Part shown: positions 24,429 to 32,240 of the stretch, piece by piece | Layout: every line of letters begins with the position of its first letter | Position numbering within the stretch: the stretch's first letter is position 1 | NCBI GenBank assembly: GCA_902773325.1 | Contig: CACYDW010000134.1 | Coordinates: 1 to 32,240, forward strand | From: an uncultured Ruminococcus sp. | Lineage (GTDB): Bacteria > Bacillota > Clostridia > Oscillospirales > Acutalibacteraceae | Length of the DNA stretch: 32,240 nt | Reading direction: 5' to 3' | Made by a program: the position numbers and the translations under genes | The notes under the pieces: model-generated | Database searches by the model: none | Told to the model about the DNA's origin: nothing | The model's input: the letters and a program-made list of their open reading frames with translations, nothing else

Positions 24429-26126
24429 ATGGCTGATGAATTTGAAAGGGAAGATGCTTCTGCTGCCGGTCTTTCGGAGAATCCGCAGGACAGCATAAAC
24501 AGCAGCTTCGGCAATGTTCCGCAGAACGGCGGGAACAGCGGCTTTGGCAATGCCCCGCAGGACAGCAGGAATGTCGGCTTCGGCAATGCTCCGCAGAACG
24601 GCGGGAATAGCGGCTTCGGCAATGCCCCGCAGGACAGCAGGAATGTCGGTTTCGGCAATGCCCCACAGGACGGCAGGAACGGCGGTTTTGGCAATGCCCC
24701 GCAGGACGGCAGGAACGGCGGTTTTGGCAATCTCCCGTACGGCAGCGTGAACGGCGGCTTCGGAAATCCCCCGTACGGCAGCGTGAACGGCGGTTTTGGC
24801 AATCCCCCGTACGGCGGTATGCACGGCGGATATTATGGATACCCGCCCTACGGTGGCTATCCGCAGCCCAATATGCCGTTTGAATATCAGAATCTGCCCG
24901 CTTCAAAAAATCCGCCCGCAGGGAACAAAGGATTAAAGGCTTTTTTGTGGGTAATGTTCTCGGTGGTGATGCTGGGAGTGGTCGGTCTGGGAGTCTGGAT
25001 CGTTCTTTCCGCATCGGGCGACAATATAGCAGAGGAATCAAGCTCCGGCAGCGGAATGACCCCCTATCACGGAGATACGGATTCCTCCTACAGTACAGAT
25101 ACCTCTCTGCCGGACGCACCTCAGGCGAGTGCAGACATCAATGGACCGCAGATCTCCACCTCTGAAATATCCGGTACGGAAGGCGATACGGCGGCAAGCC
25201 GCGCTTACAAGAAGGCATCGCCGTCTGTAGTGTGCATTACCTGCTTTACGGCAGGCTCTGACTATGTGCTGACACAGGACAGCTCCGGTTCGGGTATTGT
25301 CATTTCTGCTGACGGCTATATCGCTACCAACAGCCATGTGGTTAACGACAGTAAAAATACGGGTGTTATGGTTACGCTCAGTAACGGAGAGCAGTATCTC
25401 GGTACGATCATCGGGATAGACACCAAAACAGACCTTGCAGTGATCAAAATTGATGCCAATAACCTGACACCGGCGGAGTTCTGTAATTCGGATTCTGTCT
25501 ATGTCGGTCAGAATGCTTATGCGCTGGGAAATCCCGGTGGTTCAAAGTTCTCCAATTCGCTTACGTCCGGTACGATTTCTGCGGTGAACCGGCTGCTTTC
25601 CGTCAGCAGCTATGTCAGATATATTCAGACAGATGCCGCGATCAATCCCGGAAATTCGGGTGGTGCACTGATCAATGATGACGGGCAGATCATCGGTATC
25701 AACACGGCAAAGCTGGTCGGTACGGACTATGAGGGAATGGGCTTTGCCATTCCGAGCAATAAGGTTGCCGAAATTGTCAATCTTCTCATCAAATACGGTT
25801 ATGTCAATAACCGGGGCACACTCGGCATTACCTGCAAGGAATGCAGCCTGTATGAATCCAAGAGCCGGAATGTGCCGCAGGGTATGATCATTACCAATAT
25901 CAATGATGAAAGCCCGCTTGCAGATACCAATGTGCTGGTGAATGATATCATCATCGGTGTCAATGGTACCACGATCACGGGATTTTCGGACTATGTGGAT
26001 ATTGTTGACGAGTTTTTGCCGGGTGATACCGTTACCCTGACCATTTTCAGGACGTCAACGAAAAGCTCCTCACATGCTTATACCTTTGACGTGGATGTTG
26101 TGCTGATGGAGGACACCGGCGAGTAA
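24429..26126 (+). CDS. Membrane-anchored HtrA/DegP-type serine protease with repetitive N-terminus
   Basis: Predicted 565-residue protease. The N-terminal part (about 1-165) is cytoplasmic, rich in Gly, Asn, Pro, Gln and Phe, and built of 12-residue repeats. One membrane helix follows (about 171-193), then an external Ser/Thr-rich linker (about 195-260), a trypsin-like domain and one PDZ domain (about 455-555). The catalytic triad is His303 (ATNSHVV), Asp335 (KTDLAVI) and Ser410 (NPGNSGGAL). Such proteins degrade or chaperone misfolded proteins at the cell surface. GGAG lies eight bases before the ATG; an in-frame GTG three codons earlier is part of that site. It follows the two-component genes by 44 bases and ends before a good terminator. 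Confidence 0.95.
   Translation: MADEFEREDASAAGLSENPQDSINSSFGNVPQNGGNSGFGNAPQDSRNVGFGNAPQNGGNSGFGNAPQDSRNVGFGNAPQDGRNGGFGNAPQDGRNGGFGNLPYGSVNGGFGNPPYGSVNGGFGNPPYGGMHGGYYGYPPYGGYPQPNMPFEYQNLPASKNPPAGNKGLKAFLWVMFSVVMLGVVGLGVWIVLSASGDNIAEESSSGSGMTPYHGDTDSSYSTDTSLPDAPQASADINGPQISTSEISGTEGDTAASRAYKKASPSVVCITCFTAGSDYVLTQDSSGSGIVISADGYIATNSHVVNDSKNTGVMVTLSNGEQYLGTIIGIDTKTDLAVIKIDANNLTPAEFCNSDSVYVGQNAYALGNPGGSKFSNSLTSGTISAVNRLLSVSSYVRYIQTDAAINPGNSGGALINDDGQIIGINTAKLVGTDYEGMGFAIPSNKVAEIVNLLIKYGYVNNRGTLGITCKECSLYESKSRNVPQGMIITNINDESPLADTNVLVNDIIIGVNGTTITGFSDYVDIVDEFLPGDTVTLTIFRTSTKSSSHAYTFDVDVVLMEDTGE
24504..24827 (+). repeat. Tandem repeat of 36 bp, nine units, inside the HtrA-like gene
   Basis: Nine in-frame 36-bp units encode 12-residue repeats of the form GFGNAPQDSRNV. 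Units 2 and 4 encode identical peptides, as do units 5 and 6, and units 7-9 shift to GFGNPPYGSVNG-type repeats. Near-identical neighbouring units suggest recent copy-number change by slippage or recombination. A tenth, decayed unit (GYYGYPPYGGYP) follows. Confidence 0.93.
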
Positions 26127-26168
26127 TATGATAACGGCGGGTTCCGTATGGCGATATTTATTACAAAG

Positions 26169-26199
26169 CGGGCGGTTGATCAGGGCTGCCCGTTTTTCT
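26169..26199 (+). terminator. Rho-independent terminator after the HtrA-like gene
   Basis: A 7-bp GC-rich stem CGGGCGG/CTGCCCG with one G-T pair (26169-26175 with 26186-26192) has a 10-base loop and TTTTTCTTT. It ends the ABC-kinase-protease transcript and separates it from the exporter genes. Confidence 0.75.
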
Positions 26200-26270
26200 T
26201 TGGAAACCGGCGGATATCACACGGCTTTCAGAGTCGTATAAACAGGATAACGAAAGGGTGCGGTCAAAAT

Positions 26271-28028
26271 ATGCTCAAAATACTCAGATATTTTTCCAAG
26301 AGAGAATGGGGGCTTTCCTTTGTAATGCTTCTGTTCATCATATTGCAGGTATGGTTCGAGCTGACAATGCCGGATTATATGTCCGATATTACCATGATGG
26401 TTCAGACGTCCGGCAGTAAGATAAACGATATTATCGCCGCAGGCTGCAAGATGCTTGCCTGTGCACTGGGAAGCCTGATGACAAGCGTGGTGGCGGCAGT
26501 CATTTCCTCAAAAGTCGCCTCGCGTTTTGCGGCAAGGCTCAGAGAAATGATTTTTACGCGGGTACAGTCCTTTTCTATGGAGGAAATAGGACGGTTTTCT
26601 GCGGCAAGCCTGATTACCCGCAGTACCAATGATGTCACCCATGTGCAGATGTTTATTGTGATGGGTATGCAAATGCTCATGCGTTCACCGATCATGGCGG
26701 TATGGGCAATATGGAAGATCGCCGGCAAGCAGTGGCAGTGGACGCTTACCACGGCATCAGCCGTAATGGTTCTGTTTGTTGTAGTGGGTGTGTGTGTGCT
26801 GGTGGCACTGCCCAAATTCAGACAGATGCAGGTACTTACCGATGATGTTAACCGTGTGACACGAGAGAATCTTACGGGCATCAATGTGGTGAGAGCCTAT
26901 AATGCGGAGAGCTATCAGGAGGAAAAATTTGAAAGGGCAAACAATAATCTCACGCGTACGGCACTTTTTACCTCCAGAACCATGTCGTTCATGCTCCCCA
27001 GCATCCAACTGATCATGAGCGGGCTTTCACTGGGCATTTATTGGCTTGGTGCAGTGATCATCAACGAAACAGGTATGTTTGACCGCGCGGCGGTGTTTTC
27101 TGATATGATCGTGTTTTCGCAGTATGCCATTATGGTAGTAATGTCGTTTATGATGCTGGTAGCCATCTTTATTATTATGCCCCGTGCATCGGTTGCTGCG
27201 GGCAGGATCAACGAGGTGCTCCTTACCAACCCGACTATTCATGACGGCGATCAGACGGACGGCGATACGGGTAAGTCCGGCGAGGTTGTATTTGACCACG
27301 TAAGCTTCCGCTATCCCGATGCTGAGGAGGACGTGATTCAGGACATCACCTTCACTGCCGCAAAAGGTGAAACAGTTGCCCTGATTGGTGCGACCGGCTG
27401 TGGCAAAAGCACCGTTATCAACCTTATTCCGCGTTTCTATGATGTCACGGAGGGTACGGTCACGGTAGACGGCGTGAATGTCAGGGATTATCAGCAGAAG
27501 GCTCTGCGCAATAAGATCGGTTACGTATCGCAAAAGGCGATTCTCTTCTCGGGAACGGTACAGATGAACGTTGCCTATGGTGACAACGGCGGCAGTGCTC
27601 CGAGCGGACGTGAGGTTGAGGAGGCACTTTCGGCTGCACAGGCCATTGAATTTATCGAGAAGCTGCCCGATGGTACGGAAAGCTTCGTGGCACAGGGCGG
27701 AACCAACTTCTCCGGCGGACAAAAGCAGAGAATGTCGATTGCCCGTGCCATCGCCCGCAGACCGGAGATCCTGATCTTTGACGACTCGTTTTCGGCGCTG
27801 GATTATAAGACCGACAGGTTACTCCGAAATACGCTCAAAGAAAAATGCGCCGATATAACCAAGATCATCGTGGCACAGCGTATCGGAACGATTCGTGACG
27901 CGGATAAGATCATCGTGCTCGAGGACGGCAAAATTGCAGGCATCGGCAGACATAAGGAGTTAATGCAAAGCTGCGAAACCTACAAGCAGATCGCATTGTC
28001 ACAGCTTTCAAAGGAGGAGCTTGCATAA
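26271..28028 (+). CDS. ABC exporter half-transporter, subunit with degenerate ATP site
   Basis: Predicted 585-residue exporter subunit with six membrane helices (about 1-330) and one ATPase domain. Walker A is GATGCGKST (from 373), the signature FSGGQKQRMSIARA and Walker B ILIFDDSFSALD, where Asp505 stands in place of the catalytic glutamate. Loss of that glutamate marks the non-hydrolysing site of heterodimeric exporters such as TM287/288 or BmrCD. The start was chosen at the ATG before LKILRYFSKREWG; the frame is open further upstream but only through the preceding terminator. AAAGGGTG lies about 12 bases before the ATG. The partner gene follows with a TAATG overlap. Confidence 0.95.
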   Translation: MLKILRYFSKREWGLSFVMLLFIILQVWFELTMPDYMSDITMMVQTSGSKINDIIAAGCKMLACALGSLMTSVVAAVISSKVASRFAARLREMIFTRVQSFSMEEIGRFSAASLITRSTNDVTHVQMFIVMGMQMLMRSPIMAVWAIWKIAGKQWQWTLTTASAVMVLFVVVGVCVLVALPKFRQMQVLTDDVNRVTRENLTGINVVRAYNAESYQEEKFERANNNLTRTALFTSRTMSFMLPSIQLIMSGLSLGIYWLGAVIINETGMFDRAAVFSDMIVFSQYAIMVVMSFMMLVAIFIIMPRASVAAGRINEVLLTNPTIHDGDQTDGDTGKSGEVVFDHVSFRYPDAEEDVIQDITFTAAKGETVALIGATGCGKSTVINLIPRFYDVTEGTVTVDGVNVRDYQQKALRNKIGYVSQKAILFSGTVQMNVAYGDNGGSAPSGREVEEALSAAQAIEFIEKLPDGTESFVAQGGTNFSGGQKQRMSIARAIARRPEILIFDDSFSALDYKTDRLLRNTLKEKCADITKIIVAQRIGTIRDADKIIVLEDGKIAGIGRHKELMQSCETYKQIALSQLSKEELA

Positions 28029-30430
28029 TGAATAACAGTGAAAGAAGAAACCCTCCCCGCAGGCATGGAAGAATGGGTCCTCCCGGCATGGGCGGCGGAG
28101 AAAAGGCAAAGAATTTCTCCGGAACATGGAAGAAGCTGCTCCTGTACTGCAGAAAATACATTGTGTTTATTGTGATCGCACTGCTCTGTGCGGCTGTCGG
28201 TACGGTGTGTATGCTGATAGGCCCCGACAAGCTTTCGGATATGACAGAGGTCATCACGGACGGCATCAAGCCGGATACCGAAGCACTGGCCGCCGTTACA
28301 GAGAAAATGACCGAGAACATCACGAAAAATATGACTAAAGTGGTGAGTGCCATTACCGAAAACCTCAGTGATCAGGAGAGCCTGATGAAAAATGCCGCCG
28401 CGGTGATGACCTCGGAGGATATCTCTGACGAGGACAAGGCCGCTTTTCAGAATGTAGTGGCGGGCTTGCGTACATCGGGTGATGCCGCAGCAGCGCACGC
28501 GGCGATCATGTCATTGCCGGACAGTGTATTGAATGTGCTCTTCAGCAGCATTACCGTCAATGATTCCGAAATTCCGGCGGCAGATCAGATACGGGCGGTT
28601 ACAGTACTTTCCTCCCTCGAAAATGCCGCAGACAGTGATGAAGCCTTTCAGGAAATACTGGAAAAGCTGCCGGATCCGGTCAGGGACGCGCTCTATACGA
28701 CCGTCGTTGTCAACGGTGTGGTCATCAGCGGAAGCGATCAGCAGAAAATGCTCCGCACCCTCAGCACCATGGACGTAACGGATTCGGCAGCGGCACTCAG
28801 CAGCATGGAGGGGCTGCCCGCTTCCGTCAAACGGCTGATCAGCTCATCTGTGGATATGGATCAGATATTTGTGATCGGCATGACACTGGTGGTGCTTTAT
28901 TCGCTGTCCTATATCCTTGCAGCATTGCAGGGATACATTATGGCAACGGTTACCCAGCGCGTTTCAAAGCGCATGAGAACGGATATCTCCCGGAAGATCA
29001 ATCGTCTGCCGATGTGGTTCTATGACCGGACGGCAACGGGCGACATACTTTCAAGAGTTACCAACGATGTTGACACCATCGGTCAAAGCCTGAATCAGAG
29101 TATCGGCACGCTGATATCGGCGGTGGTACTGTTGTTCGGAAGCTTGTTCATGATGATAAAAACCAACGGTATTCTCACGATTACCGCAGTACTTGCCAGT
29201 CTGATAGGCTTTTTCCTGATGTTTGCGATCATGGGCAGAAGCCAGAAGTATTTTTCAAGGCAGCAGAAGCACCTTGGCGAGCTGAATGGTCATATCGAAG
29301 AGATCTACGCGGGTCATACCGTTGTGAAGGCATATAACGGAGAGGAAAAGGCACAGGCGGCCTTTGACGAGATGAACAAAAACCTGCAGGACAGCAATTT
29401 CAAGGCACAGTGTCTTGCCGGTATGATGATGCCGTTGATGGGCTTCATCGGCAATTTCGGTTATGTTGCCGTATGCGTGGTGGGCGGTGCGCTTGCCCTT
29501 GACGGACAGATCGGATTCGGAGTGATCGTCGCGTTTATGATCTATGTGCGGTATTTTACCCAGCCGCTTTCACAGATTGGTCAGGCGATGCAGTCATTGC
29601 AGTCGGCAGCGGCGGCAGGTGAACGCGTCTTTGAGTTCCTCGAAGCAGAGGAAATGGAGGACGAAAGCGGCAAGACCGCTTCTATAGAAAAGGCAGAGGG
29701 AAATGTTGAATTTTCTCATGTTCGCTTCGGCTATGAGGGCACAGACAAAACGGTTATTCACGACTTTTCTGCTTCTGCTCAGCCCGGACAGAAGATCGCT
29801 ATTGTCGGCCCCACGGGTGCAGGCAAAACAACGCTTGTCAACCTGCTGATGCGCTTCCATGAAATACAGGGCGGCGAGATCAGAATAGACGGTATTTCCA
29901 CAAAGGATCTGCCGAGAGAATGTGTACATTCCCAGTTCTGCATGGTATTGCAGGACACATGGCTGTTTGAGGGCACGCTGAGAGAAAATCTGGTATATTG
30001 CACGGAAAACGTATCTGACGAGCAGGTCAAGCAGGCGTGCAAGGCGGCAGGCTTGTATCACTTTATCAAAACGCTGCCCAACGGACTCGATACCGTCCTC
30101 AACGATAACGTGACGCTTTCTCAGGGGCAGAAGCAGCAGCTTACCATAGCCCGCGCGATGATCGCCGACAAGCCCATGCTGATTCTTGACGAAGCGACCA
30201 GTTCGGTGGATACCCGTACCGAGCTGAAAATCCAGAACGCTATGGATACCCTTATGAAAAACCGTACCTCCTTTGTGATCGCACACCGTCTTTCCACGAT
30301 CAAAAATGCCGATCTTATTCTTGTATTGAAGGACGGCGATGTGGTAGAGAGCGGTACGCACGAACGACTGATGGACAAAAACGGCTTCTATGCCGAGCTT
30401 TATAACAGCCAGTTTGAAAATGCCTCCTGA
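28028..30430 (+). CDS. ABC exporter half-transporter, catalytic subunit with large external insert
   Basis: Predicted 800-residue partner subunit, about 200 residues longer than usual. A basic and Gly/Pro-rich start (1-35) precedes membrane helix 1 (about 44-66). Then comes an insert of roughly 210 residues (67-277), rich in Ala, Ser, Asp and Glu and mostly helical in appearance, before helix 2 (from about 279). By topology this insert lies outside the cell. The ATPase domain has Walker A GPTGAGKTT (from 594), Walker B MLILDEATSSVD with the catalytic Glu722, and a signature changed to LSQGQ (697-701). That change belongs to the degenerate site formed with the partner's Asp505. The start overlaps the stop of the previous gene by one base, after AAAGGAGGAG. 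Confidence 0.95.
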   Translation: MNNSERRNPPRRHGRMGPPGMGGGEKAKNFSGTWKKLLLYCRKYIVFIVIALLCAAVGTVCMLIGPDKLSDMTEVITDGIKPDTEALAAVTEKMTENITKNMTKVVSAITENLSDQESLMKNAAAVMTSEDISDEDKAAFQNVVAGLRTSGDAAAAHAAIMSLPDSVLNVLFSSITVNDSEIPAADQIRAVTVLSSLENAADSDEAFQEILEKLPDPVRDALYTTVVVNGVVISGSDQQKMLRTLSTMDVTDSAAALSSMEGLPASVKRLISSSVDMDQIFVIGMTLVVLYSLSYILAALQGYIMATVTQRVSKRMRTDISRKINRLPMWFYDRTATGDILSRVTNDVDTIGQSLNQSIGTLISAVVLLFGSLFMMIKTNGILTITAVLASLIGFFLMFAIMGRSQKYFSRQQKHLGELNGHIEEIYAGHTVVKAYNGEEKAQAAFDEMNKNLQDSNFKAQCLAGMMMPLMGFIGNFGYVAVCVVGGALALDGQIGFGVIVAFMIYVRYFTQPLSQIGQAMQSLQSAAAAGERVFEFLEAEEMEDESGKTASIEKAEGNVEFSHVRFGYEGTDKTVIHDFSASAQPGQKIAIVGPTGAGKTTLVNLLMRFHEIQGGEIRIDGISTKDLPRECVHSQFCMVLQDTWLFEGTLRENLVYCTENVSDEQVKQACKAAGLYHFIKTLPNGLDTVLNDNVTLSQGQKQQLTIARAMIADKPMLILDEATSSVDTRTELKIQNAMDTLMKNRTSFVIAHRLSTIKNADLILVLKDGDVVESGTHERLMDKNGFYAELYNSQFENAS

Positions 30431-30472
30431 CTATCGGAGCTTTGAAGCTGGCAGCAAAATCGATTTCTCCGG

Positions 30473-30501
30473 TTGAATTATAGGGCAGATTGTAATATAA
30501 T
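30473..30501 (+). promoter_or_regulatory. Sigma-A promoter of the malic enzyme gene
   Basis: TTGAAT and a consensus TATAAT are separated by exactly 17 bases. The start of transcription would be near 30508, about 32 bases before the ATG. Confidence 0.8.
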
Positions 30502-30539
30502 AGAGCCGTTGATGAAAAAACGTATAGAAGGGAAGTATT

Positions 30540-31715
30540 ATGATGAACATCAGAGAAGAATCATTACAGAAGCATTATGAATGGCAGGGAAAGATCGAGG
30601 TTATTTCAAGAGCACCGATCACCAATTCAGAGGAGCTGTCACTGGCCTATACGCCGGGTGTTGCAGAGCCTTGTCTTGAGATCCAGAAGGACTATGACAA
30701 GTCCTTCAAGCTTACCAGAAGAAACAATCTTGTTGCGGTTATCACAGACGGTACGGCAGTGCTCGGATTGGGTGATATCGGTCCGGAGGCAGGTATGCCT
30801 GTAATGGAAGGAAAATGTGCGCTTTTCAAGGAATTTGCCGATGTAGACGCTTTTCCGCTGTGTATCCGTTCCAAAGATGTTGACGAGATCGTCCGCACAA
30901 TCTACCTCATCTCCGGCAGCTTCGGCGGAATCAACCTTGAGGATATTGCAGCACCGCGCTGCTTTGAGATCGAGCGCAGGCTCAAGGAGCTTTGTGATAT
31001 TCCCGTGTTCCATGACGACCAGCACGGTACAGCTGTTGTGGTGGCAGCGGCGATGCTCAACGCTCTGAAAATAGTCAAAAAGGATATCAAGGATATCAGG
31101 GTCGTTGTGAACGGTGCCGGTTCGGCAGGTATTGCTATCACCAAACACATTATGAATCTTGGTGTGCAGAATGTTGTGCTCTGCGACAGTGTTGGTATAC
31201 TCTGCGAGGGTGATGCAAGGTTGAATCCCGAAAAAGCAGCGATCGCCGCCGTAACCAACCGCGAAAAGCTCACCGGAACACTGACGGACGCTATGAAAGG
31301 TACAGACGTATTTATCGGTGTATCGGCTCCCGGTGTTGTGAGCGAAGAAATGGTTCAGTCCATGAACAGTGATGCGATCGTTCTTGCAATGTCTAACCCC
31401 ACACCTGAGATCATGCCCGATCTTGCTAAAAAGGCAGGTGCGAGAATTATCGGCACGGGACGTTCGGATTTCCCGAACCAGATCAACAATGTTCTTTGCT
31501 TCCCGGGTATTTTCAGAGGTGCGCTGGACTGCCGTGCAAAGGAGATCAACGAGGATATGAAGGTCGCTGCTTCCTATGCAATCGCTTCACTGGTTGACGA
31601 GAGTGAGCTTTCGGAGGAATATATTCTTCCTCCTGCGTTTGATAAACGAATCGGCAAAACCGTTGCAGAGGCTGTTATGGCAGCCGCCAGAAAGAGCGGT
31701 GCTGCAAGAGCATAA
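30540..31715 (+). CDS. Malic enzyme (oxaloacetate-decarboxylating malate dehydrogenase)
   Basis: Predicted 391-residue enzyme that converts malate to pyruvate and CO2 with reduction of NAD(P). Visible family motifs are [15 protein letters not shown] with the catalytic Tyr, [20 protein letters not shown], the metal-binding acidic pair in [29 protein letters not shown], the Rossmann loop [11 protein letters not shown], and ALSNPTPE-type [11 protein letters not shown]. The length fits the short bacterial form without a phosphotransacetylase extension. AAGGGA lies six bases before the first of two adjacent ATG codons, so the first was taken. It has its own promoter and terminator and so is a single-gene transcript. 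The cofactor preference was not determined. Confidence 0.96.
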   Translation: MMNIREESLQKHYEWQGKIEVISRAPITNSEELSLAYTPGVAEPCLEIQKDYDKSFKLTRRNNLVAVITDGTAVLGLGDIGPEAGMPVMEGKCALFKEFADVDAFPLCIRSKDVDEIVRTIYLISGSFGGINLEDIAAPRCFEIERRLKELCDIPVFHDDQHGTAVVVAAAMLNALKIVKKDIKDIRVVVNGAGSAGIAITKHIMNLGVQNVVLCDSVGILCEGDARLNPEKAAIAAVTNREKLTGTLTDAMKGTDVFIGVSAPGVVSEEMVQSMNSDAIVLAMSNPTPEIMPDLAKKAGARIIGTGRSDFPNQINNVLCFPGIFRGALDCRAKEINEDMKVAASYAIASLVDESELSEEYILPPAFDKRIGKTVAEAVMAAARKSGAARA

Positions 31716-31749
31716 ATCCTTTTTACTATCAGATCAGAACACGATTACG

Positions 31750-31782
31750 AAGCCGCAAGAGCCAATTTCTCTTGCGGCTTTT
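31750..31782 (+). terminator. Rho-independent terminator after the malic enzyme gene
   Basis: A perfect 12-bp stem AAGCCGCAAGAG/CTCTTGCGGCTT (31750-31761 with 31769-31780) has a 7-base loop and a short T run. The T run is only four long, so it may be less than fully efficient. Confidence 0.8.
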
Positions 31783-32074
31783 CCGGTGTTTTATGTGTGT
31801 TCGGATTTCTGTACCGGCGGAGTGCCTCCGCTGTCAACTTTGCGTTCAAGTTTCAAAGAGTCAAAGCTTTATTGCCGCGCCAATCTCCCGTTTTAAGAGC
31901 GATAGCTCGGTTGTATAGCAGTATAGGTCAGACTATGCTGTCCGACTGATGAGCAGAGGGTACTTTTCTCTGTTGATGAGCGAAAACGCGAAACAGGGTG
32001 CAGCGTCGACGCTGCCTGAGCGAAAACGCGAAACAGGGAGCGCAGGTTCTGCGTCGCTGCTGCTGCGCAGGAGA
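31783..32074. other. Gene-free stretch with hairpins and repeats upstream of rnpB
   Basis: No credible gene is seen. The stretch contains a perfect 6-bp hairpin GCGGAG/CTCCGC at 31817-31831, a pair of TGATGAGC copies flanking a CAGAG/CTCTG inverted repeat (about 31947-31981), the direct-repeat and palindrome unit at 31977-32038, and GCGCAG/CTGCGC further right. Reading frames on the minus strand run through these repeats without ribosome binding sites. Confidence 0.55.
31977..32038. repeat. 22-bp direct repeat flanking a perfect 16-bp palindrome
   Basis: Two exact copies of a 22-base sequence (TGAGCGAAAACGC followed by GAAACAGGG) lie at 31977-31998 and 32017-32038, 40 bases apart. Between them is the perfect palindrome GCAGCGTCGACGCTGC at 32000-32015. 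The unit is noncoding and resembles a REP-like interspersed element. Confidence 0.8.
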
Positions 32075-32103
32075 TTGACTTTTTGAGAAGGATACGGTAT
32101 AAT
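32075..32103 (+). promoter_or_regulatory. Promoter of rnpB
   Basis: TTGACT and a consensus TATAAT are 17 bases apart. The predicted start, near 32110, coincides with the start of the RNase P RNA. Confidence 0.88.
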
Positions 32104-32109
32104 GATGTC

Positions 32110-32240
32110 CGGAGTGAGATAAACAGCTGCGGATACAAAGCCGAAAGGCTGTACCCGAGGAAAGTCCGGGCTCCACAGGGCAAGGATAACGGCTAACGGC
32201 CGCCGGGGGTGACCCCAGGGAAAGTGCAACAGAGATATAC
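32110..32240 (+). ncRNA. rnpB: RNase P RNA, 5' part (cut by window edge)
   Basis: This is the catalytic RNA of ribonuclease P, which matures tRNA 5' ends. The conserved GAGGAAAGTCCGGGCTCC is followed by ACAGGGCA and a long GC-rich stem (GGCTAACGGCC... and GGGGGTGACCCC). Next comes the P4-side conserved GGGAAAGTGCAACAGAGA, where the window ends. The order and spacing fit the ancestral class A form rather than the Bacillus class B form. The 3' half, including the sequence that pairs to close P1 and P4, lies beyond the window. The 5' end was set from the promoter. Confidence 0.95.

Noticed and set aside
24330-25119. Long antisense frames opposite the N-terminal part of the HtrA-like gene, giving repetitive peptides
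   Set aside because: They arise from the 36-bp tandem repeat and codon bias of the sense gene. They have no ribosome binding site, and three overlapping frames are open at once.
26148-26270. N-terminal extension of the first exporter subunit
   Set aside because: The extra 41 codons cross a rho-independent terminator and lack similarity to exporter N-termini. The ATG at 26271 has an upstream ribosome binding site and the usual first helix.
31893-32229. Minus-strand frames overlapping the repeats and the rnpB start
   Set aside because: They run into the RNase P RNA gene and its promoter and have Arg/Ser/Cys-rich compositions with no start signals.

Overview
The window looks like chromosome from an anaerobic, low-to-mid GC Firmicute, most likely a Ruminococcus-like member of the Clostridia (Oscillospiraceae). 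Support comes from strong AGGAGG-type ribosome binding sites, AT-rich intergenic DNA with sigma-A promoters, ferredoxin-linked 2-oxoacid metabolism (IorAB), a CRISPR repeat ending in ATTGAAAC, and a class A-type RNase P RNA. The genus is inferred from gene style, not from a database match.

Left part (1-6128): the terminal hairpins of an IS200/IS605-type element, then a leftward operon of ABC ATPase, large ABC permease and a MIF/phenylpyruvate-tautomerase-like protein. A GNAT acetyltransferase and methionyl-tRNA synthetase (metG) run rightward and end at a bidirectional terminator.

6154-13325, leftward: a compact six-gene operon, read 5' to 3' as sodium/solute symporter, phenylacetate-CoA ligase 2, iorA, iorB, phenylacetate-CoA ligase 1 and a tandem-ACT protein. 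Together these could import aryl or other carboxylates, activate them to CoA thioesters and interconvert them with aryl-2-oxoacids. The pathway could run as aromatic amino-acid catabolism or, in reverse, as salvage of arylacetates into aromatic amino acids. An amidohydrolase is divergent from the operon.

14459-19784: a small unknown protein gene and a terminator, then a CRISPR array with no cas genes anywhere in the window (nine intact 28-bp repeats plus one decayed repeat). A near-perfect leftward promoter drives the array. Back-to-back with it is the lepA promoter, followed by lepA, a DUF3783 gene, a GIY-YIG gene and a short recQ-like helicase.

19785-26200: an unknown 103-residue gene sits between two AT-rich regions that carry six related palindromic sites (TATAC-N5-GTATA). 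Next come an ABC ATPase and permease of the antibiotic-peptide/lantibiotic-resistance type, an OmpR-type response regulator, a sensor kinase and a membrane-anchored HtrA-type protease with a 36-bp tandem repeat in its N-terminal region, closed by a terminator.

26271-32240: a heterodimeric ABC exporter pair with a degenerate and a canonical ATP site. The second subunit carries a large insert of about 210 residues between its first two membrane helices. Then come a malic enzyme with promoter and terminator, a gene-free stretch with direct repeats and perfect palindromes, and the promoter and first part of rnpB, cut by the window edge.
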